A DNA stretch of 64,000 nucleotides, taken from contig NZ_CALCDX010000242.1 of assembly GCF_937900395.1 (NCBI RefSeq), positions 1 through 64,000 of the forward strand. The letters run 5' to 3'. Every line of letters starts with the position of its first letter. Positions within the stretch are counted from its first letter, which is position 1. Below, in pieces: positions 35,164-44,455 of this stretch. The position numbers and the translations under genes were made by a program. The DNA is from an uncultured Caulobacter sp. (GTDB taxonomy: Bacteria > Pseudomonadota > Alphaproteobacteria > Caulobacterales > Caulobacteraceae). The notes beneath the pieces were generated by a model. That model ran no database searches and was not told where the DNA came from. It was given only the letters and a program-made list of their open reading frames with translations.

Positions 35164-35787
35164 TCAGAGAGCGATGATCCCGCGGCGATGGGCGACCGTC
35201 ACCGCCTGGGTGCGATCCGTGACGTCCAGCTTGCTGAAGATGCTCCGCATATGGCCCTTCACCGTATCCTCGGAAAGCGACAGCGCGCGAGCGATCTCCT
35301 TGTTGGCGGCGCCTTGGGCGACACGCCGGAGGACATCGATCTCGCGCTCGCTCAGCGGCTCGGCGATAGCGTTGACGGCGATGTCGTGCGCCACCTCGGG
35401 ATGAAGATAGCGTTGCCCGCCCACCACGGCGCGGATGGTGTCTATCAACTCACGCCTCAGGCTGCTCTTGAGCAGATAGCCGCTGGCGCCAGCCCGCAAC
35501 GCGCTTAAGGCGCGGACATCGCCCGCATAGGTCGTCAGCACGATGACCCGCGCATCCGGCGCGATCGCGCGGATCGCGGCGATCGCCTCCACGCCGTCGA
35601 CGCCCGGCATCTGGAGATCCATTAGGACGACATCCGGCCGGAGGCGTTCGAACTGGGCGATGGCGTCAAGACCGTCCGCCGCCTCGCCCACGACGCGGAT
35701 GTCAGGCTCCGCCTCGAGAACCGCCGCAACGCCTTCGCGTAGGAGAGGGTGATCATCGACGATCAAGATCGATACGATGTCATTCAT
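35164..35787 (-). CDS. LuxR-family two-component response regulator
   Basis: 207 aa from ATG 35787, preceded by GGGAGGGCGG; the frame is open to 35859 but that would overlap most of the kinase end. The receiver domain has the acidic pocket Asp11-Asp12, phosphoacceptor Asp57 (VVLMDLQMPG) and Lys in GYLLKSS. A GerE/LuxR HTH follows at about 140-205 (LSEREIDVLRRVAQGAANKE). It overlaps the kinase gene by 8 bases, so the two are a cotranslated pair. Confidence 0.93.
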   Translation of the reverse strand: MNDIVSILIVDDHPLLREGVAAVLEAEPDIRVVGEAADGLDAIAQFERLRPDVVLMDLQMPGVDGVEAIAAIRAIAPDARVIVLTTYAGDVRALSALRAGASGYLLKSSLRRELIDTIRAVVGGQRYLHPEVAHDIAVNAIAEPLSEREIDVLRRVAQGAANKEIARALSLSEDTVKGHMRSIFSKLDVTDRTQAVTVAHRRGIIAL

Positions 35788-38700
35788 TCCGCCCTCCCTT
35801 CGCCAAGCCACGGCGTGGACCGACCAGCCAACTCGGCCAGCCGATCCGGCGACGGGCATAGGCCACCGCGCCCGGCGCGACCAGCTCCACGTCCGTTCCG
35901 CCTTCCGGACGCCCGCGCACGGTTAGGCTGGCGCGGATCTTTCGGGCCCGCTCGCGCATGCCGGCCAAGCCAAAGTGACCGTCACGTCCGCCGACCTCGA
36001 GGACCGCGGGATCGATGCCGACGCCATTGTCGCGAACATTGATGCGCAAGCGCTCGCTCTCGTACGTCACAATCACCTCGATTAGCGAGGCGCGGGCGTG
36101 ACGATGGGCGTTGAACAGCGCTTCGACCACGATACGTTCGACTTCGTCGGCCACCAGGGGATGGAGGTCGATAGGACGGCCGACCGCCATCGTAACGACC
36201 TCGGCCGAGTCTCCGGCGCGCATCGCGTCGGCGACATCCCGCAAGGTCGTCAACAGGTCTCCGCCGACCGAGACGCGCAGGCTACGGACGCGGTCGCGCG
36301 CCTCGATCACGACCGCCTCGGCCCGATCCAGCGCGCGCTCTAGTTGGTTGCGGGCTGGCAGGTCGGCGGGCACCTGGCGGGCGGCGGACTGGAAGGTCAG
36401 GATCAGCCCCTGGACGCCCTGCAACAACGTGTCGTGCAGCTCGCGAGCGATCCGCTCACGCTCGGCGATGCGCTCGCGCAGGCTGGCCTGGAGGCGCTCG
36501 GCGAGCCGCCCCATCCGCCACTGGAAGGCGACGGCCAGCAACGCCAGGCCCAGAACGACACACAACAACTGGAACAGCCGGCTTTGAACGAGGGTGGGAG
36601 GAAGATCGAGGGTTACGCTCGCCCCTTCCTCGTTCCAAACGCCGTCGGCGTTCGCGGCGCGGACCCTGAACACATACTTGCCGGGCTTTAGGTTGGTGTA
36701 GAACGCCTGCCGACGCCCGCCGGCCTCGACCCAATCGTCATCGACGCCCTCGAGCCGATAGCGGAAGCGCACCCGCTCCGGCGAGGCCAGGCTCAGCCCG
36801 ACATAGTCAATCTGAACCGACCGCGCGCCCTTGGGAAGTTCGACCAGCGATCCGTCCGTGGCGCGCTTGCCGTCCACCAGAACGCTCTTGATCGATACCG
36901 GCGGGGCGACTGTGTTGAATGGCAACCGGGCCGGATCGAGCGAGGCGATCCCGGCCGTAGTCGCCATCCAGACGCGGCCGTCGCCGCCGATCGCCAGATC
37001 GGCCCGGTACTTGTACGAGGCCGGCCCCGGCAGACCGTCCTTCAGATCATAGATCCGCGCCGGAAGGTCGACCTTGGGATCCTCGAAAGCCCGTTCGAGG
37101 TCGGCGTTCCGCATCCTGACGAGACCCGCGGCGCCCAGCAGCCATGTCTCGGTGGCCGTCTGCGCCAAGCCGTGACTTAGACCTATGAACGGAAAACGGT
37201 CGCGAGAGATGAACTGCGATCCCGTCTCGCGAAAGCGGGTTAGGCCGAAGTCGCTGCCGGAGATGACGCCGAGCGGACCATTCGCCATCGGCATGGTCCC
37301 GCCCCTTTGTCTGCGCGGCAGGGTCTTGATCAGCTTCACCTCCGCGCCATCAATCAGCACGGCGTTGCGGCCGCCGTCGGCCACGATGCGGCCCCGAGAG
37401 TCCGCCAGCAGCGCCGTGACCGCCACTCCTAGCGGCTCGGGCATCGCGTGCGTCCACGTACGCCCATCCCACTTCACCAAGCCGCCCCTGAAGCCCGCGC
37501 CCCACAGATGGCCCTGCGCATCCATCGCGCAGGCCGTGACCTGCACATTCGGGAAGGGCGGATCGGGAATTCGGGTGACACGATCACCGTCGACCCGGAG
37601 CACTTCCGAACCCAGGCCCATCCAGATGCCGCCGTTCGGCGCGTCGCACATGGCGGTGAACGGACCGAGGCTCCGGATCAGAGGCTTCAGCGGCTGACCA
37701 GGGTTGGCCTTGTACAAGGTCTCGGTGTCATAGACGTAGACGGCGCCCTGGGCGTCCGAGAACACGCCATAGCCGTATGGCGAGCTGATCGGCACGACGG
37801 TCTCGGGCGCGATCGCCGCGGGGCGAAAGCGATCCAGACCGCGTACGGTCCCCACCCAAATGTTGCCCTCGCGGTCCTCGAACGCCCGATAGGCCATTTC
37901 GGAGCTGAGGCCTTGCCCCGCCGAAAAGCGGTCGACAGCGGGCGTGGCGCTGTTGAGGCTCGCCGATGGGCGTATGCGCAAGACGCCGTCCGGATGGCGC
38001 GCGCCCCACAGGCTGTCGTCACGATCGAAGAAGATGCGTGTCTGACGGCTGACGGTCGGCAGGGGGTAGACCACCTGCCCGGCGCCTGGGCCTTGGATAA
38101 TCCGCACGCCCCTGGCGTCGGCCGCCCAGATCGAGCCGCGCCGGTCCTCGGCCAGCGCGACCTCCTCGACAAAGCCAGACTGGATCGTGGTGAACCTGGG
38201 CTCTCCGGGACGCATGCGGGCCACGCGCCCTGAACCGGCGATCCACACCGCGCCATCCCGAGCGATGAACACCCAATCGGCCTGGTCCGGCATATCGATC
38301 AGCGGGTCGAGGATCTCCCAGGCGCCGTTCGAAAACCTGACCACCTTGGCGTTCGGATTGGACGTGGTCGCCCAGATCGCGCCGTCCTGATCCTCGGCGA
38401 GGGAGTGGACCACCGAGCGGAAGATCCTCGGGTCGAAGACGAGCCTGATCTTGCCCTTCTCAATGACAGCCAGGCCGCCTTCTTCGTAGCCGACCCAGAG
38501 CGCGCCGTTCCGCGTGACCATCAGCCGAACAACGCGGTCGTTGAGCTTGTAAGTCGTCGGCCGGGGCGGCCGCAGCGGCTCGAAGGTCACGCCGTCGAAG
38601 CGATAGAGCCCCAAGGGCGTTCCCAGCCAGAGATAGCCGTCAGGGGTTTGGGCGATGTCCTCGATCGCCGCCGGGACACCATCTTCGACCGTCCAGCGGG

Positions 38701-38812
38701 TGTGCTTGTACTGCGTGATCGCCCGCTGGGGGTCGAGCGCTAGCGTCGGCGACGTCAGCAAGAAGGCGACCAGAAGAGCCGCCCAGCCAATCCTTGCAGA
38801 CCCCTTCGCCAT
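35780..38812 (-). CDS. Sensor histidine kinase with periplasmic beta-propeller (Reg_prop-Y_Y_Y-HisKA_3)
   Basis: 1010 aa. After a signal/anchor segment (1-25) comes a long Reg_prop beta-propeller region (about 35-630) with repeats of the LAEDQDGAIWA / WVGTVRGLDRFR type, a Y_Y_Y domain (about 650-730), one transmembrane helix (LFQLLCVVLGLALLAVAFQW, about 745-765), and a HisKA_3 domain with phosphoacceptor His793 (RELHDTLLQG) and HATPase_c with DNGVGID. Such one-protein periplasmic sensors often control polysaccharide loci. It and its regulator lie next to the GH30 gene, so control of the beta-glucoside locus is plausible, though other targets are possible. Confidence 0.9.
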   Translation of the reverse strand: MAKGSARIGWAALLVAFLLTSPTLALDPQRAITQYKHTRWTVEDGVPAAIEDIAQTPDGYLWLGTPLGLYRFDGVTFEPLRPPRPTTYKLNDRVVRLMVTRNGALWVGYEEGGLAVIEKGKIRLVFDPRIFRSVVHSLAEDQDGAIWATTSNPNAKVVRFSNGAWEILDPLIDMPDQADWVFIARDGAVWIAGSGRVARMRPGEPRFTTIQSGFVEEVALAEDRRGSIWAADARGVRIIQGPGAGQVVYPLPTVSRQTRIFFDRDDSLWGARHPDGVLRIRPSASLNSATPAVDRFSAGQGLSSEMAYRAFEDREGNIWVGTVRGLDRFRPAAIAPETVVPISSPYGYGVFSDAQGAVYVYDTETLYKANPGQPLKPLIRSLGPFTAMCDAPNGGIWMGLGSEVLRVDGDRVTRIPDPPFPNVQVTACAMDAQGHLWGAGFRGGLVKWDGRTWTHAMPEPLGVAVTALLADSRGRIVADGGRNAVLIDGAEVKLIKTLPRRQRGGTMPMANGPLGVISGSDFGLTRFRETGSQFISRDRFPFIGLSHGLAQTATETWLLGAAGLVRMRNADLERAFEDPKVDLPARIYDLKDGLPGPASYKYRADLAIGGDGRVWMATTAGIASLDPARLPFNTVAPPVSIKSVLVDGKRATDGSLVELPKGARSVQIDYVGLSLASPERVRFRYRLEGVDDDWVEAGGRRQAFYTNLKPGKYVFRVRAANADGVWNEEGASVTLDLPPTLVQSRLFQLLCVVLGLALLAVAFQWRMGRLAERLQASLRERIAERERIARELHDTLLQGVQGLILTFQSAARQVPADLPARNQLERALDRAEAVVIEARDRVRSLRVSVGGDLLTTLRDVADAMRAGDSAEVVTMAVGRPIDLHPLVADEVERIVVEALFNAHRHARASLIEVIVTYESERLRINVRDNGVGIDPAVLEVGGRDGHFGLAGMRERARKIRASLTVRGRPEGGTDVELVAPGAVAYARRRIGWPSWLVGPRRGLAKGGRNE

Positions 38813-39120
38813 GCGCGCCTTCTACCTTGAACCCTCTGCCTAAGCGCTGACGCTCATCGTGTTCAATATCGACCGAGCTATGCCAAGCCCACCCATTTGG
38901 CGATGTTCGGCTCCGCCAGAGCCATTCTGGTGAGGATCCGACGCCCATTGGTGTCACCACTGTCCAACCCGCCCGGGATTTACGCGACCGCCGCGTCACG
39001 TGACGCTCCGCCTCGATAACGACCGATCCCGACAAGACCGTCGACGCCATCGCGCGTCGTCTGGGCCCTGATCGCCGCGGCTTTTCCATCAGCTCTCAAC
39101 CTTCTCCGGGGGACACGAAG
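38813..39120. other. 308-base intergenic region between kinase and alpha/beta hydrolase
   Basis: No gene seen. It should hold the divergent promoters of the kinase and hydrolase. It contains a 14-bp palindrome (38993-39006) and GGGGGAC before the hydrolase start. Confidence 0.5.
38993..39006. promoter_or_regulatory. 14-bp palindrome upstream of the alpha/beta hydrolase gene
   Basis: GCGTCACGTGACGC, perfect, 115 bases before the hydrolase start and 181 before the kinase start. Its owner is not known; a dimeric repressor site is possible. Confidence 0.4.
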
Positions 39121-40107
39121 ATGACTGATCACGACCGAGACAACACGCGCGCCACCAGACGCCACGTGCTGGCCGCCGGCGCGGGCGCCGCGGCCATCGC
39201 CGCCCTGCCCTCCACCTCCCTGGCGCTGGCCAAGCCCGCGCCTTCAACCCAAGGCAAAGGAACTCACGACATGAGCAGCGGCTACGTCACGACCAAGGAC
39301 GGCGTGCAGATCTACTACAAGGACTGGGGCCCCAAAACCGCTCAGCCGATCGTGTTCCACCACGGTTGGCCGCTCTCGGCGGACGACTGGGACAACCAGA
39401 TGATGTTCTTCCTGCTGAAGGGCTATCGCGTCATCGCCCACGACCGCCGGGGTCACGGCCGCTCCACCCAGACCGACACCGGCAACGAGATGGACACCTA
39501 CGCCGCCGACGTCATCGCTCTGGCCGATCATCTGGACCTCAAGAACGCCTTCCACGTCGGCCACTCGACCGGCGGCGGCGAGGTCGCCCACTATGTGGCG
39601 CGCGCCAAGCCCGGCCGCGTTGGCAAGGCGGTATTGGTCGGGGCGGTAACGCCGATCATGCTGAAGACGGCGGCAAACCCTGGCGGCCTGCCCATGGAGG
39701 TCTTTGATGGCTTCCGCAATGGCACGGCCTTCAACCGCGCCCAATTCTTCCGCGACGTCGCCGCCGGCCCGTTCTACGGCTTTAACCGGCCGGGCGCGAA
39801 GGTCTCCGAGGGGATCATCGACAACTGGTGGCGCCAGGGCATGCAAGCCGGTGTCAAGCCGCTGTACGACTGCGTCAAGGCGTTCTCTGAAACCGACTTC
39901 ACCGAGGATCTCAAGAAGATCGACGTGCCGGTTCTGGTGCTGCACGGCGAGGACGATCAGGTGGTTCCGATCGACGCGGCGGCCCGCCAGGCCATCAAGC
40001 TGCTCAAGCACGGCAAGCTGATCACCTATCCTGGCTTCCCACACGGCATGGCGACCACCCATGCCGACGTCATCAACGCCGACCTGCTGGCCTTCTTCAA
40101 GGCGTAG
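39121..40107 (+). CDS. Tat-exported alpha/beta hydrolase (non-haem chloroperoxidase-like)
   Basis: 328 aa. Start fixed by GGGGGAC. The N-terminus has a twin-arginine-like signal (TRRHVLAAGAGAAAIA, about residues 12-35). The mature part is a compact alpha/beta hydrolase: oxyanion region HHGWPLSADDWD, nucleophile elbow GHSTGGG, acid in VLHGEDDQVVP, His in GFPHGMATTH. Close relatives are cofactor-free haloperoxidases/esterases such as bromoperoxidase BpoA2 that make peracids or cleave esters. An in-frame Met at about residue 51 (MSSGYVTTKDG) would give the usual cytosolic length, so the signal is an added N-terminal element. Confidence 0.87.
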   Translation: MTDHDRDNTRATRRHVLAAGAGAAAIAALPSTSLALAKPAPSTQGKGTHDMSSGYVTTKDGVQIYYKDWGPKTAQPIVFHHGWPLSADDWDNQMMFFLLKGYRVIAHDRRGHGRSTQTDTGNEMDTYAADVIALADHLDLKNAFHVGHSTGGGEVAHYVARAKPGRVGKAVLVGAVTPIMLKTAANPGGLPMEVFDGFRNGTAFNRAQFFRDVAAGPFYGFNRPGAKVSEGIIDNWWRQGMQAGVKPLYDCVKAFSETDFTEDLKKIDVPVLVLHGEDDQVVPIDAAARQAIKLLKHGKLITYPGFPHGMATTHADVINADLLAFFKA

Positions 40108-40417
40108 CGAACGTGGAACCGCCGTCATGCGCCCAGCAGGTCCTACCCGGCCGGTAGAACAGGCCTACGCGCGTGACGGCGGTCCTTGGCTCGTGCTGGG
40201 GCTCGTCACGGTTCGAACACCGGAGGGCGTCCTCTTCGGACGATTGGAAACCCGCGTTTGGGATACGGGTCTTCGGTCTGAAAAAGGCATAAATGGGAAA
40301 CGATGAGTTTCATTCATTTCCATTTATGCGCCGAGCTGACACCGGCACAGTCTCCTCATCAGACACCGACACGGCGGCCCGGGGCACGGTCCGCCAATCT
40401 TCAAAAGGACCGACATC
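40108..40417. other. 310-base intergenic region with AT-rich inverted repeat
   Basis: No convincing gene: a 59-residue frame from 40127 exists but has no match I recognise. The stretch at 40287-40329 is a large inverted repeat described separately; it is probably the regulatory region of the following operon. Confidence 0.5.
40287..40329. promoter_or_regulatory. AT-rich inverted repeat upstream of the hydrolase/porin operon
   Basis: GCATAAATGG (40287-40296) pairs with CCATTTATGC (40320-40329). Inside, GAAAC pairs with GTTTC across GATGA, leaving an 8-base bulge (ATTCATTT). The AT-richness is unusual for this GC-rich DNA and it lies 89 bases before the isochorismatase start. Confidence 0.6.
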
Positions 40418-41074
40418 ATGACCCTGCAAGCCAAGGCCGTTCCGGGCGCTCGCCTCCTGAACCCAGCTGATCACACCCTGATCATGATCGACTTCCAGTC
40501 GCAGATGGCCTTCGCCACCAAGTCGATCGACGCCAGCCTGCTGCGCACCAACGCCGCCCTGGTCGCAAGCGCCGCTGCGGGCTTCGGCGTCTCGACCATT
40601 CTGACCACGGTCGCCGAGAAGAGCTTCTCGGGCCCGATGTTCTCAGAGGTCACCGACCCGTTCCCGGGCAAGCGCCTGCTGGACCGCACCTCGATGAACA
40701 CCTGGGAGGACGCCCCGGTGATCGCCGAGGTCAACGCCATCGGCAAGTCGCGGATCGTCCTGGCCGGCCTCTGGACCTCGGTCTGCATTGTCGGTCCGGC
40801 GCTGTCGGCCTTGGAGCAAGGCTACGAGGTGTTCGTGATCACCGACGCCTGCGGCGACGTCTCCAACGAAGCCCACGAGCGCGCTGTCACCCGCATGGTG
40901 CAAGCCGGCGCCCAGCCGATGACCTCGCTGCAATACCTGCTCGAACTGCAGCGCGATTGGGCGCGCTCCGAGACCTATGACATGACGACCGGCGTCGCCA
41001 AGAAGTTCGGCGGCGCCTATGGCCTGGGCGTCACCTACGCCAAGGCCATGTTCGGCGCGTCGGAAGGCCACTGA
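40418..41074 (+). CDS. Isochorismatase-like hydrolase (YcaC type)
   Basis: 218 aa. Features of the cysteine hydrolase fold are DHTLIMIDFQSQMAF near the N-terminus (catalytic Asp) and LWTSVCIVGPALSALEQGYE with the likely nucleophile Cys. YcaC-like proteins are putative amide/nitrile hydrolases with unknown natural substrates. AAAAGGA precedes ATG 40418. It heads an operon with XapX, amidohydrolase, DoxX, DUF1275 and porin genes, with an AT-rich inverted repeat upstream. Confidence 0.85.
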   Translation: MTLQAKAVPGARLLNPADHTLIMIDFQSQMAFATKSIDASLLRTNAALVASAAAGFGVSTILTTVAEKSFSGPMFSEVTDPFPGKRLLDRTSMNTWEDAPVIAEVNAIGKSRIVLAGLWTSVCIVGPALSALEQGYEVFVITDACGDVSNEAHERAVTRMVQAGAQPMTSLQYLLELQRDWARSETYDMTTGVAKKFGGAYGLGVTYAKAMFGASEGH

Positions 41075-41126
41075 CCGCTTCCGGGCGAGGCCTGAGCGCC
41101 TCGCCCACCCTTTGCGGAGCGCCGCG

Positions 41127-41384
41127 ATGAAGCCCTATCTCCTGTCCATCGGCGCCGGCCTTTTGGTAGGCGTCCTCTATTCGCTGATGGGCGTGCGTTC
41201 CCCCGCCCCGCCCGCCATCGCGCTGCTGGGTCTGCTCGGCATGCTGCTGGGCGAGCAGGCGGTCCCGATCGCCAAGCGCCTGCTGACCAAAGCGCCGGTC
41301 GCGGCCTATCTGAAGACGCCCGACTGCGCCGGCCGCGTGCTCGGCCCCCACGCCGGCGCCAAGGCGCCCGAGGACCAAGCATGA
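41127..41384 (+). CDS. XapX domain small membrane protein
   Basis: 85 aa from ATG 41127 (GCGGAG upstream). Two predicted transmembrane helices, YLLSIGAGLLVGVLYSLMGV and APPAIALLGLLGMLLGEQAV, form the XapX (DUF1427) domain; the C-terminal tail is basic and short. Function unknown. Its stop overlaps the amidohydrolase start by 4 bases. Confidence 0.85.
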   Translation: MKPYLLSIGAGLLVGVLYSLMGVRSPAPPAIALLGLLGMLLGEQAVPIAKRLLTKAPVAAYLKTPDCAGRVLGPHAGAKAPEDQA

Positions 41385-43330
41385 CGCCGCTTAATCGCCG
41401 CCAAGCGCTGGCCCTGGGCGCGGCGCTGCTTCCTAATTCCCTTCTCGCCGATCCTCGGAGGTCCGGTCCCATGTCCGCCCAAGCCGATCTGCTGCTCATC
41501 AACGGCAAGTTCACGACCCTCGACCGGAGCAATCCACGCGCTGACGCCGCGCTGGTTCGCGACGGCAAGTTCGCCGCGGTCGGCGAAGAGCGCGAAGTTC
41601 GCGCCGCCGCCGGGCAGAACCCGATGGTCATCGACCTGAAGGGCCGCCGGGTGATCCCGGGCCTGATCGACAGCCACATGCACATCATCCGCGGCGGGCT
41701 GAACTACAACATGGAACTGCGCTGGGACGGCGTGCCGACCCTGGCGGACGCCATGGCCATGCTGAAGAAGCAGGCCGCCAACACCCCGCCGCCTCAGTGG
41801 GTCCGCGTGGTCGGCGGCTTTACCGAGCACCAGTTCGTCGAGAAGCGCCTGCCCACCCTGGACGAGATCAACGCCGCCGCGCCCGAGACGCCGGTGTTCA
41901 TTCTCCATCTTTATGATCGTGCGTTGCTCAACCGCGCGGCCCTGCGCGCCGTCGGCTACACCAAGGACACGCCCAACCCGCCGGGCGGCGAGATCCAGCG
42001 CGACGCCTCGGGCGAACCGACGGGCCTGCTGCTGGCCCAGCCGAATGCGACGATCCTCTACGCCACCCTGGCCAAGGGCCCCAAGCTGCCGCCTGAGTAC
42101 CAGTTGAACTCGACCCGCCACTTCATGCGCGAGATGAACCGTCTGGGCGTGACCGGGGTGATCGACGCCGGCGGCGGCTTCCAGAACTATCCCGACGACT
42201 ACGAGATCATCGAGAAGCTGCACGCCGACGACCAGCTGACCCTGCGGATCAGCTACAACCTCTTCACCCAAAAGCCCAAGGCCGAGCTGTCGGACTTCCA
42301 GAGCTGGTCCAAGCAGGTCAAGCCCGGCCAGGGCGACGACAAGTACCGCCACAACGGCGCGGGCGAGATGCTGGTCTACAGCGCCGCCGACTTCGAGGAC
42401 TTCCGGGTCGAGCGTCCCGAGATGCCGGCCAACATGGAAAGCGACCTCGAGCCGGTGATCCGCCACCTGGTCGAGAACCGCTGGCCCTGGCGGCTGCACG
42501 CCACCTATGACGAGACCATCTCGCGGGCGCTCGACGTCTACGAGAAGGTCAACCGCGACATGCCGTTCGACGGCCTGCACTGGTTCTTCGACCACGCCGA
42601 GACGATCAGCGACCGCAACATCGACCGGATCGCGGCCCTGGGCGGCGGCATCGCCGTACAGCATCGCATGGCCTATCAGGGCGAGTACTTCATGGAGCGC
42701 TACGGGGCCAAGGCCGCCGAGGCCACGCCCCCGATCGGCAAGATGCTGAAGGCCGGGATCCCGGTCGGCGCCGGCACCGACGCCACCCGCGTCGCCAGCT
42801 ACAACCCGTGGGTCTCGCTGAACTGGCTGGTGACCGGCAAGACGGTCGGCGGCACGCGCCTCTATCCGCCGGCCAACCGCGTCGACCGCGAGGAGGCCTT
42901 GCGCCTTTGGACGACCGCCAACACCTGGTTCTCCAACGAGGAAGGCAAGAAAGGCCAGATCGCCGTCGGCCAGCTGGCCGACCTGGCCGTGCTCAGCGAC
43001 GACTACCTGACGGTCCCCGAGGATGAGATCCCGCACTTGTCGTCGGTCCTGACCCTGCTGGGCGGCAAGGTCGTCCATGGCGAAGGCGATTTCGGCAAGC
43101 TGGCGCCGGTGCTGCCGCCGCCAATGCCCGACTGGTCGCCGGTGCGAACCTTCGGCGGCTACCAAGACCGTTCGCGCGGCCATGCTCGGGCCCTGGCCTC
43201 GGCCTGCGGCTGCGCCAGCAGCTGCAACGTCCACGGACACGACCACGCGGCGGCCTACGCCCGCGAAGCCCCCACATCCGATGCGCGCTCCTTCTGGGGC
43301 GTCATGGGGTGCGGCTGCTGGGCGGTGTGA
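41381..43330 (+). CDS. Amidohydrolase family protein (YtcJ-like) with Cys/His-rich tail
   Basis: 649 aa. After a Tat-like leader (NRRQALALGAALL, about 5-17), the amidohydrolase core shows VIPGLIDSHMHIIRGG (HxH metal ligands), a lid-barrel insertion of the YtcJ type and GAGTDATRV near 470. The last ~60 residues contain ASACGCASSCNVHGHDHAAA and GVMGCGCWAV, a Cys/His-rich tail likely to bind metal. The enzyme should hydrolyse an amide-like bond in the periplasm; substrate unknown. It is the central gene of an overlapping operon. Confidence 0.87.
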   Translation: MTPLNRRQALALGAALLPNSLLADPRRSGPMSAQADLLLINGKFTTLDRSNPRADAALVRDGKFAAVGEEREVRAAAGQNPMVIDLKGRRVIPGLIDSHMHIIRGGLNYNMELRWDGVPTLADAMAMLKKQAANTPPPQWVRVVGGFTEHQFVEKRLPTLDEINAAAPETPVFILHLYDRALLNRAALRAVGYTKDTPNPPGGEIQRDASGEPTGLLLAQPNATILYATLAKGPKLPPEYQLNSTRHFMREMNRLGVTGVIDAGGGFQNYPDDYEIIEKLHADDQLTLRISYNLFTQKPKAELSDFQSWSKQVKPGQGDDKYRHNGAGEMLVYSAADFEDFRVERPEMPANMESDLEPVIRHLVENRWPWRLHATYDETISRALDVYEKVNRDMPFDGLHWFFDHAETISDRNIDRIAALGGGIAVQHRMAYQGEYFMERYGAKAAEATPPIGKMLKAGIPVGAGTDATRVASYNPWVSLNWLVTGKTVGGTRLYPPANRVDREEALRLWTTANTWFSNEEGKKGQIAVGQLADLAVLSDDYLTVPEDEIPHLSSVLTLLGGKVVHGEGDFGKLAPVLPPPMPDWSPVRTFGGYQDRSRGHARALASACGCASSCNVHGHDHAAAYAREAPTSDARSFWGVMGCGCWAV

Positions 43331-43331
43331 C

Positions 43332-43760
43332 GTGACCCGCTCGCGAGACATTCCACGCTGGGTGGCGGCCGTCCTCGACTGGCCGCAGACCGCCCCCCTG
43401 GCCCGCCTCGCCTTGGTCAGCGCCTACCTGCTGGGCGCGGTCGTCAAGACGGCCGACTTCCCCGGCGCGGTGGCTGAGCAGGCCCACTTCGGCATGGCCC
43501 CGCCGACCTTCTGGGCGGTTGCGACCATCGCCGTCGAGATCGTCGGCCCCTTGCTGATCCTGACCCGTCGCTGGCTGTGGCTGGGCGCGGGCATGCTGGG
43601 CGTCTTCACCTTGTTGGCGGCGATCAAGGCCAACGCCTTCTGGGCGATGCCGGCCGGTCAGGACCGTTTCATGGCCATGAACGCCTTCGTCGAGCACATC
43701 GGCCTGATCGGCGGCTTCGTCCTGGTCGCGTTGCTCGATCGTCGGGAGCGTGCCGCGTGA
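43332..43760 (+). CDS. DoxX-family membrane protein
   Basis: 142 aa from GTG 43332, one base after the amidohydrolase stop. Four transmembrane helices are predicted (LARLALVSAYLLGAVVKTAD, FWAVATIAVEIVGPLLI, LWLGAGMLGVFTLLAAIKAN, HIGLIGGFVLVALLD). DoxX-type proteins are small quinone-linked or stress-linked membrane proteins; the role here is unknown. GTGA overlap with the next gene. Confidence 0.8.
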   Translation: MTRSRDIPRWVAAVLDWPQTAPLARLALVSAYLLGAVVKTADFPGAVAEQAHFGMAPPTFWAVATIAVEIVGPLLILTRRWLWLGAGMLGVFTLLAAIKANAFWAMPAGQDRFMAMNAFVEHIGLIGGFVLVALLDRRERAA

Positions 43761-44455
43761 GCCCCCAGCGTCCCGTTCGTCTGGCCGGCGTGACTGGCAT
43801 GAGCATGGCCTTTGTCGGCGGCTATGTGGATGTGATCGGCTTCGTGCTGCTGTTTGGCCTGTTCGTCGCCCACGCCACCGGCAACATCGTCATGCTCGGT
43901 GTCGGCCTGGCCGGCGACGCCAGCGGCCTTGCGACCAAGCTGTTGGCCCTGCCGGTGTTCATCGCGACCGCCGCCGCCGCCTACGCCCTGATCCGCTGGC
44001 GCCACGCCAAGGGACAGCCGTGCGAGGTGCTGGTGCTGGGGCTGCAGGCTGTCCTGCTGCTGGCCTTCATGCTGCTGACCGCCCGCGCCCTGCCCGCCGC
44101 CGGCGCCAACGCGCCGGGAGTCATGTTGGCCGGTTTGGTCGGCGTGGTCGCCATGGCGGTCCAGAACGTCGCCGCTCGCGTCGTCTTCGCCCATCTGGCG
44201 CCCACGACCATGATGACAGGGAACGTCACCCAGATCGCGATCGACATCGTCGACCTCGCCGTCGCGCGCGGCCGGCCGGACGAGGCGCTGAAGGCTCGGA
44301 TTCGCAAGACCTGGCCGCCGGTGCTGGCCTTCGCCCTCGGCGCCATGGGCGGCGCGCTCGGCGTGCTGTTCGCCGGCCCCTGGAGTCTCGGTCTTGGGGG
44401 CGTCGTGGTCGCCATCCTGGCGGCGCTGCACGCGCTGCGCGGAGAGCGGTCGTGA
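43757..44455 (+). CDS. DUF1275 family membrane protein (YoaK-like)
   Basis: 232 aa from GTG 43757, overlapping the DoxX stop by 4 bases. Family motifs are GGYVDVIGFVLLFGLFVAHA and TGNIVMLGVGL at the N-terminus and TTMMTGNVTQ in the middle, with about six transmembrane segments. Function unknown. It also shares GTGA with the following porin gene. Confidence 0.85.
   Translation: MSPQRPVRLAGVTGMSMAFVGGYVDVIGFVLLFGLFVAHATGNIVMLGVGLAGDASGLATKLLALPVFIATAAAAYALIRWRHAKGQPCEVLVLGLQAVLLLAFMLLTARALPAAGANAPGVMLAGLVGVVAMAVQNVAARVVFAHLAPTTMMTGNVTQIAIDIVDLAVARGRPDEALKARIRKTWPPVLAFALGAMGGALGVLFAGPWSLGLGGVVVAILAALHALRGERS

Noticed and set aside
40127..40306. 59-residue frame in the gap before the isochorismatase gene
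   Set aside because: No family match recognised and it ends in the AT-rich inverted repeat region. Left out, although a small gene cannot be wholly excluded.
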